In this document: positions 1 through 5,752 of the stretch, one piece after another
Layout of the letters: each line of letters begins with the position of its first letter
Numbering within the stretch: position 1 is the stretch's first letter
Source: Candidatus Aminicenantota bacterium
GTDB lineage: Bacteria; Acidobacteriota; Aminicenantia; Aminicenantales; UBA8522
Assembly: GCA_016934895.1 (NCBI GenBank)
Contig: JAFGRZ010000218.1
Location: forward strand, 1-8,925
Reading direction: 5' to 3'
DNA: 8,925 bases
Position numbers and translations under genes: made by a program
Notes under the pieces: generated by a model
Database searches by the model: none
Seen by the model: the letters and a program-made list of their open reading frames with translations, nothing else
What the model was told of the DNA's origin: nothing

Positions 1-924
1 CCCCTGCCTCTTTTTCCCAAGAAAGTGGGCGTCGTCACCTCGCCTCGCGGGGCGGCCATCATCGACATCCTGAGGACACTGGAGAGGCGCTTCGCCCGCC
101 TCCATATCCTCATCTATCCCGTCAAGGTGCAGGGGGAGGGGGCGGCGGATGAAATCGCCGGGGGGATCGATCACTTGGGACGACAGCCGGATATCGATGT
201 CCTTATCGTCGGACGCGGCGGCGGCTCGATCGAGGATCTCTGGGCCTTCAACGAGGAAAAAGTGGCCCGGGCGATCTTCCGTTGTCCCATTCCGGTCATA
301 TCGGCGGTCGGCCACGAGGTCGATTTCACCATCGCTGATTTCGTCGCCGACATCCGGGCCTCGACCCCGTCTGTGGCCGCGGAGATTGTGATCAAGGAGG
401 AACAAGCCCTTGTCGAGCGGATCGACGGTTGGAGCAAACGTTTGACTCAGAACCTGCGTTATTTTCTTCAAGAACAGAGGCAGATGGTCTCCGACCTGAG
501 CCGTCATCGCATCTTCCAAAACTTTCGGTTGACTCTTTACAACCTGGAGCAGCGTGTTGACGACCTCGAGGAGAGAGCCAGGGACGTCTTCCGGAAAAAG
601 AAGATGGCCCTTGCCGATAACCGGGCCGCGGTGATTCTCTTCGAGGAGAAGATGGGCTCGTCCCTTCGCCGCCTCCTCCAGAACGCCGGCGCCCGATGGG
701 AAAAGCTCTCCCTGGAGTTGCACAACCTCAGCCCTCTAAATATACTGAAAAAGGGCTATACCCTCTGTTGGAGAGGCGACCTGGAGCTCATTCGGAAGAT
801 CGAAGACGTCCGGGCCAATGAAGAAATTACCGTTTCTTTCTACAAGGGAGCGTTCCATTGCCGGGTCGGGGAGATCGACCGCAAGACGCGGCTCGAGGAA
901 CGCTTGACAAAGGAGAAAAAATGA
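1..924 (+). CDS. xseA: Exonuclease VII large subunit, 5'-truncated by the window edge
   Basis: This is the catalytic subunit of exonuclease VII, which with XseB degrades single-stranded DNA from both ends into oligonucleotides in the cytoplasm. The frame is open from base 1 (it begins PLPLFPKK, then VGVVTSPRGAAI), so the N-terminal OB-fold lies outside the window and 307 residues are visible. In visible numbering, the family core is clear: GRGGGSIEDLW at 71-81, VISAVGHEVDFT at 99-110 and RASTPSVAAE at 119-128. R72, H105 and D108 match the residues reported as essential in E. coli XseA. A helical, coiled-coil-like stretch follows, then the conserved end LSPLNILKKGY. The GTG at 25 is an internal valine codon, not a start. 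The stop overlaps the xseB start as ATGA, which suggests translational coupling. Identity is secure. Confidence 0.96.
   Translation, partial: PLPLFPKKVGVVTSPRGAAIIDILRTLERRFARLHILIYPVKVQGEGAADEIAGGIDHLGRQPDIDVLIVGRGGGSIEDLWAFNEEKVARAIFRCPIPVISAVGHEVDFTIADFVADIRASTPSVAAEIVIKEEQALVERIDGWSKRLTQNLRYFLQEQRQMVSDLSRHRIFQNFRLTLYNLEQRVDDLEERARDVFRKKKMALADNRAAVILFEEKMGSSLRRLLQNAGARWEKLSLELHNLSPLNILKKGYTLCWRGDLELIRKIEDVRANEEITVSFYKGAFHCRVGEIDRKTRLEERLTKEKK
910..915 (+). promoter_or_regulatory. Shine-Dalgarno of xseB
   Basis: AAGGAG lies five A residues upstream of the ATG at 921. It fixes the xseB start at MTGLSFEKAL rather than at an earlier in-frame ATG at 858, which falls inside xseA. Confidence 0.8.
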
Positions 925-1226
925 CCGGTTTGAGCTTCGAAAAAGCCCTGGCCGACCTGGAGGGCATCGTCCAAAAGCTGGAAAAGGGAGGCCTTTCCCT
1001 GAATGAATCCCTGGCCCTTTTTGAGAAGGGGGTCAAGCTGGCCAAATTCCTTCGGGAGGAGCTGGGGAAGGCGGAGAAAAAGGTCGAGATCCTGCTCAAG
1101 GACGAGAAGGGCGGTGTCCGGAAAGAGCCTTTTGATCTCGACCGGGAAGTCGGCTATTCCTCGTCCGAGGAAGGAACCGAAAAGCGAGAAGAAGATGACG
1201 AGGAGGGGGAAGAACCCCCCTTTTGA
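921..1226 (+). CDS. xseB: Exonuclease VII small subunit
   Basis: This small helical subunit binds the C-terminal part of XseA and is needed for exonuclease VII activity. The 101-residue product has the family pattern: LSFEKALADLEGIVQKLE, then LSLNESLALFEKGVKLAK, then a helix ending in KVEILL. The E. coli protein has about 80 residues. Here the extra length is a strongly acidic C-terminal tail, roughly residues 80-98, with many Glu and Asp. The start is set by a good Shine-Dalgarno and the ATGA overlap with xseA. The last 32 bases probably overlap the start of the prenyl synthase gene in another frame, so the tail codons may be constrained by that gene. Identity is secure; a function for the acidic tail is unknown. 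Confidence 0.95.
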   Translation: MTGLSFEKALADLEGIVQKLEKGGLSLNESLALFEKGVKLAKFLREELGKAEKKVEILLKDEKGGVRKEPFDLDREVGYSSSEEGTEKREEDDEEGEEPPF

Positions 1227-2112
1227 TCTGATGAAGGCAGAAGCCAGACTGGCGGCGAAGAAACGGCTGATCGAGAAGGGCCTCGACCGTCTCCTCAAGC
1301 GTGACGATGAGCCCCTTTTCCGGGCGATGCGATATGCCGTTCTGCCCGGCGGAAAGCGGTTCCGGCCACTCCTCCTGTTGGCTTCGGGATCCTGTTTCGG
1401 CGTTTCTCCCCCCCTTCTGCTTCCCTTCGCCAGCGCCCTCGAGCTCATCCACTGCTATTCGCTCGTCCATGATGACCTTCCGTCGATGGACAATGATGAT
1501 TTCCGGCGGGGGAAGCCGAGCCTCCACCGGGCCTTCGGCGAAAATCTGGCCATTCTGGCCGGAGACGGGCTGCTAAGCCTGGCCTTTGAAACGATGGCCG
1601 GCGCGGCCGTCCCCAGAGATAAAATGCGGCTGAAACAGGAGGCGATCCAGGTGGTCAGCCGAAACGCCGGCGCAGCCGGAATGGTCGGCGGTCAGGCGCT
1701 CGAAATCGGACTGAAACCCGGACGGCTGACCCGGGCGAGAACCGAAGCCCTCATCCAAAAGAAAACGGGGGCCCTCATACTTGCCGCGGTCGAAGTGGGC
1801 GCGATCTTCGGCCGCGCCCGGGCGGCCGAACAACGGGCCGTCGGGAATTTCGGCAGGAGTCTCGGATTGGCCTTCCAGGTCCGCGATGATATCCTCGATG
1901 CCCGAAAAGAAAACAGAGCCGGCTTTTCCGGCCGCGCCGATTATGTTGCTCTTGTCGGCAAAGCCAAGGCCGGGGAAAGGTTGGAAGCCCTGATCCGAAA
2001 GGCGGTCGTTTCCTTGGAGGGATTTCCGCCGCGGGCCGATGAGCTCCGGTTTCTGGCCCGCTCCCTTCTTCCGTTCGAGACTGAGGTCGATCATGCCCAA
2101 ACTGCTGGATGA
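1195..2112 (+). CDS. ispA: Polyprenyl diphosphate synthase, farnesyl diphosphate synthase type
   Basis: This trans-prenyltransferase condenses isopentenyl diphosphate with allylic diphosphates, probably to farnesyl or geranylgeranyl diphosphate. Numbered from the 1195 start (305 residues): GGKRFRP at 52-58, first aspartate motif DDLPSMD at 93-99 followed by NDDFRRGKP, KKTGALI at 189-195, and second aspartate motif FQVRDDILD at 227-235. The stretch after DDILD is about eight residues shorter than in typical homologues and lacks the usual GKPxGxD loop. RADY stands where KxTY is expected. The start is uncertain. ATG 1195 overlaps xseB by 32 bases and keeps the N-terminal FDL often seen in relatives; ATG 1231 is the alternative. 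Neither has a well-spaced Shine-Dalgarno. The 3' end overlaps dxs by 20 bases. Family is secure; product chain length is inferred. Confidence 0.92.
   Translation: MTRRGKNPPFDLMKAEARLAAKKRLIEKGLDRLLKRDDEPLFRAMRYAVLPGGKRFRPLLLLASGSCFGVSPPLLLPFASALELIHCYSLVHDDLPSMDNDDFRRGKPSLHRAFGENLAILAGDGLLSLAFETMAGAAVPRDKMRLKQEAIQVVSRNAGAAGMVGGQALEIGLKPGRLTRARTEALIQKKTGALILAAVEVGAIFGRARAAEQRAVGNFGRSLGLAFQVRDDILDARKENRAGFSGRADYVALVGKAKAGERLEALIRKAVVSLEGFPPRADELRFLARSLLPFETEVDHAQTAG
2083..2087 (+). promoter_or_regulatory. Shine-Dalgarno of dxs inside ispA
   Basis: GAGGT sits five bases before ATG 2093, within the last codons of the prenyl synthase gene. It supports MPKLLDEIQ as the Dxs N-terminus over the earlier in-frame ATG at 2039. 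Confidence 0.65.
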
Positions 2113-3964
2113 GATCCAAAGTCCCGGCGACTTGAAGAGGCTGCCTCCGGAAAAACTGCCCCAACTGGCGGACGAGGTCCGGGCGCTTATCCTTGAGGTC
2201 GTTTCTCAGAACGGAGGTCACCTGGCCTCTAATCTGGGAGCGGTTGAATTGACCCTGGCGCTTCACTATGTCTTTGATTCTCCAAGAGATACGATCATCT
2301 GGGACGTCGGTCACCAGTGCTATACCCACAAGATCTTGACCGGCCGCAAGGCGCGTTTCCACACTCTCCGGCAGCATCAAGGAATTCTGGGATTCCCCGA
2401 TCGGAATGAGAGTGAGCACGACATCTACAACACCGGCCACGCTTCGACCGCCCTTTCAGCGGCCCTGGGCATCGCCGTGGCCCGGAACAAACGTCGGGAC
2501 GACCACAAAGTGATCGCTGTCGTCGGCGACGGCGCCCTGACCAGTGGCGTCGCCTGGGAAGCGCTCAACCAGATCGGCATTCTCCGGGAGCCGCTCATCA
2601 TCGTCCTCAACTACAACGAAATGTCGATTTCGGCGAACGTCGGGGCCCTCTCGAAGTACCTGACCTACCTCGTGTCCGGTCAGCATTACCTCAGGATCAA
2701 GGACCAGACCAAGTCGATCCTCAAATCCATCCCGGCCGTCGGCTGGCCCCTGATCAAAGTGGGCCGGGCCCTGGAAGACACGGTCAAAAAGGTTTTTTTC
2801 CCCGGCCTGGTCTTCGAAGAATTGGGAATCCGATACGTCGGGCCCGTTCAGGGCCACAGCCTGACCTCCTTGCTCGAGGTTTTCCGGGACGCCCGGACCT
2901 ATGATGGTCCCGTCCTCATCCATTGCGTCACCCAGAAAGGCCGCGGTTACGCCCCGGCCCAGAGCAATCCGGAGCGGTTTCACGGCGCCGCGCCGTTCAA
3001 CCGGGTGACCGGCGAGCCGCTTGTGCGGGCCGCAGTGCCTACCTATTCGGCCGTGTTCGGAAAGACGCTGTGCTGCCTGGCCCGCCAGGACGAGAGGATC
3101 ATCGCGATCACAGCGGCCATGCCGGAAGGGACCGGCCTGAGCGGCTTTGCCCGGGAATTTCCGGGCCGTTTCTACGACGTCGGAATCGCTGAGCAACATG
3201 CGGTGAACTTCGCGGCCGGGCTGGCCTTGCGCGGTCTCAAGCCCGTCGTGGCCATCTATTCCACTTTTCTGCAGCGGGCCTACGACCAGCTCTATCATGA
3301 CGTCGCGCTCCAGGATCTGCCCGTGGTCTTCGTTCTCGACCGGGCGGGCATTGTCTCCGACGACGGGCCGACCCATCAGGGCATCAACGACATTGTCTAC
3401 TTGCGCCACCTGCCCCATATGATCCTCATGGCTCCCAAGGATGAGAACGAGCTCCAAAGGATGTTGAAGTCGGCGTTCACCTACGGTCATCCGTCGGCGG
3501 TCCGTTTTCCCAAGGGCCGGGGCCGGGGTGTGGCCCTCGAGGAGGACCCCCAGAAAATTGAACTGGGGCGGAGCGAACGGCTCAAAGAAGGGAAAAACCT
3601 TCTGTTGGCCTTCGGCAGCACGGTCCCGGCGGCGCTTGAAGCCGCTTTGGAGCTGGAGAAAGAAGGACTCTCTTTGGCCGTCGTCAACGCCCGTTTTGCC
3701 AAGCCGCTGGACGAAGAAGCCATCCTCTCTTATGCGCAAAAAGGAAGCATGATCGTCACCGTCGAGGAAGGCATCGTCAGCGGAGGATTCGGGAGCGCTG
3801 TCCGGGAGTTCCTCGACCGGGAACGGCGATTCGATATCCGCTTCCTTCGGATCGGGCTTCCGGACGAGATCTATCCACTGGGGAAGGCGGACGAGATCAA
3901 GGGAATGTTCGGCCTCGATTCTCCGGGCCTGTCCGACCGGATCCGCCGGTTTTGGCGCGGTTGA
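2093..3964 (+). CDS. dxs: 1-deoxy-D-xylulose-5-phosphate synthase
   Basis: This thiamine-diphosphate enzyme joins pyruvate and glyceraldehyde 3-phosphate to form DXP, the first step of the MEP isoprenoid pathway. Its 623 residues match the family length. Seen motifs are H43 in GGHLAS, WDVGHQCYTHKILTG from 70, cofactor motif GDG at 145-147, and NEMSISANVGAL from 175. Also present are KGRGY near 283, GIAEQHAVNF with the catalytic-type E367, R395 in FLQRAYDQ, R417, THQG with H428, and R471 in RFPKG. All expected catalytic residues are present. One change stands out: the usual NDN of the metal-binding segment reads NYN at 173-175. The predicted ligands D146 and N175 are retained. It overlaps ispA by 20 bases, so two consecutive isoprenoid steps are encoded together. 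Identity is secure. Confidence 0.98.
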   Translation: MPKLLDEIQSPGDLKRLPPEKLPQLADEVRALILEVVSQNGGHLASNLGAVELTLALHYVFDSPRDTIIWDVGHQCYTHKILTGRKARFHTLRQHQGILGFPDRNESEHDIYNTGHASTALSAALGIAVARNKRRDDHKVIAVVGDGALTSGVAWEALNQIGILREPLIIVLNYNEMSISANVGALSKYLTYLVSGQHYLRIKDQTKSILKSIPAVGWPLIKVGRALEDTVKKVFFPGLVFEELGIRYVGPVQGHSLTSLLEVFRDARTYDGPVLIHCVTQKGRGYAPAQSNPERFHGAAPFNRVTGEPLVRAAVPTYSAVFGKTLCCLARQDERIIAITAAMPEGTGLSGFAREFPGRFYDVGIAEQHAVNFAAGLALRGLKPVVAIYSTFLQRAYDQLYHDVALQDLPVVFVLDRAGIVSDDGPTHQGINDIVYLRHLPHMILMAPKDENELQRMLKSAFTYGHPSAVRFPKGRGRGVALEEDPQKIELGRSERLKEGKNLLLAFGSTVPAALEAALELEKEGLSLAVVNARFAKPLDEEAILSYAQKGSMIVTVEEGIVSGGFGSAVREFLDRERRFDIRFLRIGLPDEIYPLGKADEIKGMFGLDSPGLSDRIRRFWRG

Positions 3965-3989
3965 TCCCCGCCTTTTCCATAGAGCAGGC

Positions 3990-4784
3990 ATGAAAAAGAA
4001 AGAGAGGGCCGATGTGATTGTCTTCGATCGCGGCCTGGCCTCGAGCCGGCAGAAAGCCCAGGCGCTGATCATGGCCGGACGTGTCTCTGCGGAGGGACAG
4101 AGAGTGGAAAAACCCGGCCATCTGCTCGATCCGGAGACCAGGCTCACCGTGAACACGAGCAATCCTTACGTGAGCCGGGGGGGGCTGAAACTGGCCGAAG
4201 CGCTGGCTGCCTTCGCGGTCGTGGTCGGAGGGAAAGTCGCGGCCGACCTGGGATCGTCGACGGGTGGATTCACGGATTGCCTGCTTCAGCGGGGCGCCCG
4301 GCTCGTCTACGCCGTCGACGTTTCCGTCCGCCAGATGGACTGGAATCTCTTCCGTGACTCCCGGGTGGTCCTCATCGAAAAGAATGCCCGTTATCTCGAG
4401 GCCGGGGATTTCCCGGAGCCGCCGTCGATCGTGACGATGGACCTGTCCTTTATCTCCGTTCTCAAGGTCCTTCCGGCGGTCCGGGAGATCGCGGCGGAGG
4501 GCGATGTATTGGGCCTGCTCAAGCCGCAGTTCGAGGCGGGTAAAGGACGGGTGGGCAAGAAGGGCGTGGTCAGAGACCCTGCCCGGCATGAAGAGATTTT
4601 AGACCGCTTATTGAAGGGAGCCCGGGGAATGGGCTTCGGCGTTCTGGGGCTTCATGGCTGCACGGTTCGCGGGCAGAAGGGAAACCGCGAGTTCTTTGTG
4701 CACTGGGCGCTGGGGAAGCCGTCCCTTTCACAGGAAAAGCTCCGCACATTGATCAGGGAGGTGGTTCATGAAGCGAAAGATTGA
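3990..4784 (+). CDS. tlyA: TlyA-family S4-domain RNA 2'-O-methyltransferase
   Basis: Members of this family (often misnamed hemolysin A) have an N-terminal S4 RNA-binding domain and an FtsJ/RrmJ-like SAM-dependent methyltransferase domain. Mycobacterial TlyA methylates ribose 2'-OH groups in 16S and 23S rRNA. This 264-residue protein shows the S4 domain at about 7-55, SRGGLKL at 62-68, SAM motif DLGSSTGGFTDCLL at 86-99, MDLSFISV at 150-157, LLKPQFEAG at 176-184, KGVVRDP at 191-197 and GNREFFVHW near 231-239. These match the family closely. A 25-base gap separates it from dxs, with only a weak AGG before the ATG. Its last 17 bases overlap nadK. The family call is secure; the exact rRNA sites are not known from sequence. 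Confidence 0.95.
   Translation: MKKKERADVIVFDRGLASSRQKAQALIMAGRVSAEGQRVEKPGHLLDPETRLTVNTSNPYVSRGGLKLAEALAAFAVVVGGKVAADLGSSTGGFTDCLLQRGARLVYAVDVSVRQMDWNLFRDSRVVLIEKNARYLEAGDFPEPPSIVTMDLSFISVLKVLPAVREIAAEGDVLGLLKPQFEAGKGRVGKKGVVRDPARHEEILDRLLKGARGMGFGVLGLHGCTVRGQKGNREFFVHWALGKPSLSQEKLRTLIREVVHEAKD
4757..4763 (+). promoter_or_regulatory. Shine-Dalgarno of nadK inside tlyA
   Basis: GGAGGTG, within the longer purine-rich AGGGAGGTGG, ends four bases before ATG 4768. It is a strong site and supports a start that overlaps tlyA by 17 bases. Confidence 0.8.
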
Positions 4785-5625
4785 AACCGTCGGCATCGTC
4801 ATTAAACCTCATGCGCCCAACATTGAGTCGATCCTGCGCGACCTGATGCAGAATCTGGAGAAGCGAAGGATCGGCTGTCTCCTCGAAGACGTCGCCGCCC
4901 GGAAGTTGCTCCTCAAGGATGGGCTGCCGCGCGAAGAGCTGCCGGCCCGGGTGGACCTGATGATCGTCCTGGGGGGGGACGGCACTCTTCTCAGCATCGC
5001 GCATCTGGCCGCCCAGAGCCATGTTCCGGTCCTGGGTGTCAACCTGGGCCGCCTCGGCTTTCTGACCGAGGTGCCGACCGACGAAATCTATATCACCCTG
5101 GATTCATTTATCCAAGGAAAGAACGGGGTTCTCAGTCCCCGGCGGCTCCTCGAGGCCCGCTGTCGCGGCAAGACCTACTACTGCCTCAATGATGTGGTTA
5201 TCAACAAGGGCGCCGTCGCCCGGATGATCCAGATCGGCATCTGGATCGATGACAAGGAGATCGCCGCCCTCAAGGCCGATGGGTTGATCGTGGCCACGCC
5301 GACCGGCTCGACCGGCTATTCCCTCTCCGCACAAGGTCCGATCGTGCAGCCGTATGTTCCGGCCCTTGTTCTGGCGCCGATTTGTCCCCACACCCTGTCC
5401 TTCCGGCCCATGATCATTTCCCTGAATTCCCGGATTAGGATCCAGCTCCTGACGGCGGGTGAGGAGGTCTATCTGACCCTGGACGGGCAGAGAGGAATAT
5501 CGCTGGGAAAGAACGATGTCGTTGAGATCGAAAAGGCCGCTTTCGAGCTCAGCCTCATTTCCTCTCCAAAGAGGAACTATTTCGACCTGCTCAAGGAAAA
5601 ACTCGGCTGGGCCGCCACGCCTTAA
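4768..5625 (+). CDS. nadK: NAD kinase
   Basis: This cytosolic enzyme phosphorylates the 2'-hydroxyl of the adenosine ribose of NAD to make NADP. The 285-residue protein has the diagnostic GGDGT at 69-73, NLGRLGFLTEV from 92, NDVVI at 141-145, and the glycine-rich segment beginning DGLIVATPTGSTGY at 171-184. LAPICPHTLSFRP follows near 201-213. Two positions differ from the usual STAYxLSAGGP: Gly replaces Ala before the Tyr, and Gln replaces the first Gly of GGP (SAQGP). The catalytic GGDG and ND residues are intact, so activity is expected. It is the last gene of the xseA-nadK run. recN or argR, which often follow in this arrangement elsewhere, are absent. Identity is secure. Confidence 0.97.
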   Translation: MKRKIETVGIVIKPHAPNIESILRDLMQNLEKRRIGCLLEDVAARKLLLKDGLPREELPARVDLMIVLGGDGTLLSIAHLAAQSHVPVLGVNLGRLGFLTEVPTDEIYITLDSFIQGKNGVLSPRRLLEARCRGKTYYCLNDVVINKGAVARMIQIGIWIDDKEIAALKADGLIVATPTGSTGYSLSAQGPIVQPYVPALVLAPICPHTLSFRPMIISLNSRIRIQLLTAGEEVYLTLDGQRGISLGKNDVVEIEKAAFELSLISSPKRNYFDLLKEKLGWAATP

Positions 5626-5626
5626 A

Positions 5627-5709
5627 AGGCTCGGGGTATTGGTTCGTCAGCCCGTTCGTTAACTTAGCGAGGAAAACGGGCGCGGTTTCGAGAGACTACC
5701 CCCGAGCCT
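5627..5709 (+). other. Inverted-repeat element, possible structured RNA or long-stem terminator
   Basis: AGGCTCGGGG (5627-5636) pairs perfectly with CCCCGAGCCT (5700-5709), starting one base after the nadK stop and enclosing 63 bases. Inside are a second stem, CCCGTT (5651-5656) with AACGGG (5675-5680), capped by CGTT/AGCG (5657-5660 with 5666-5669), and a small hairpin, GTTT-CGAG-AGAC (5685-5696). The predicted shape is a three-way junction. No clear U-tract follows, only CGTTTG, so it is not a textbook Rho-independent terminator. It could be a terminator-like 3' end, a small RNA, or a dispersed palindromic repeat. Pairing is directly visible; function is unknown. Confidence 0.5.
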
Positions 5710-5712
5710 CGT

Positions 5713-5741
5713 TTGACAATTTGGGGCCCCGCCATTAATAT
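5713..5741 (+). promoter_or_regulatory. Sigma70-type promoter of the glgA-trxA-trxB unit
   Basis: A perfect -35 box TTGACA (5713-5718) is followed by a 17-base spacer and TAATAT (5736-5741), which matches the -10 consensus at four of six positions including both outer T residues. Predicted transcription begins near 5748, only about 5 bases before ATG 5753 or 17 before ATG 5765. The -35 box starts four bases after the end of the upstream inverted repeat. Confidence 0.65.
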
Positions 5742-5752
5742 GAATCGTCCCG

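Noticed and set aside
25..27. GTG as a start of xseA
   Set aside because: The frame is open back to base 1 with matching family residues, and the N-terminal domain would be missing, so this is internal.
3965..3989. Possible promoter or terminator between dxs and tlyA
   Set aside because: The gap is only 25 bases with no hairpin and no -35/-10 pair; the genes most likely share a transcript.
2456..4162. Long open frame on the minus strand (568 codons) opposite dxs and tlyA
   Set aside because: It mirrors the dxs and tlyA coding frames in GC-rich DNA, has no recognisable motif or ribosome site, and lies across two secure genes.
5627..5709. Possible tRNA, because of the 83-base size, closing stem and a TTCGAGA stretch
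   Set aside because: The five bases on each side of TTCGAGA do not pair as a T stem, no D arm is present, and the outer stem is 10 bp rather than 7. The minus strand fits no better.
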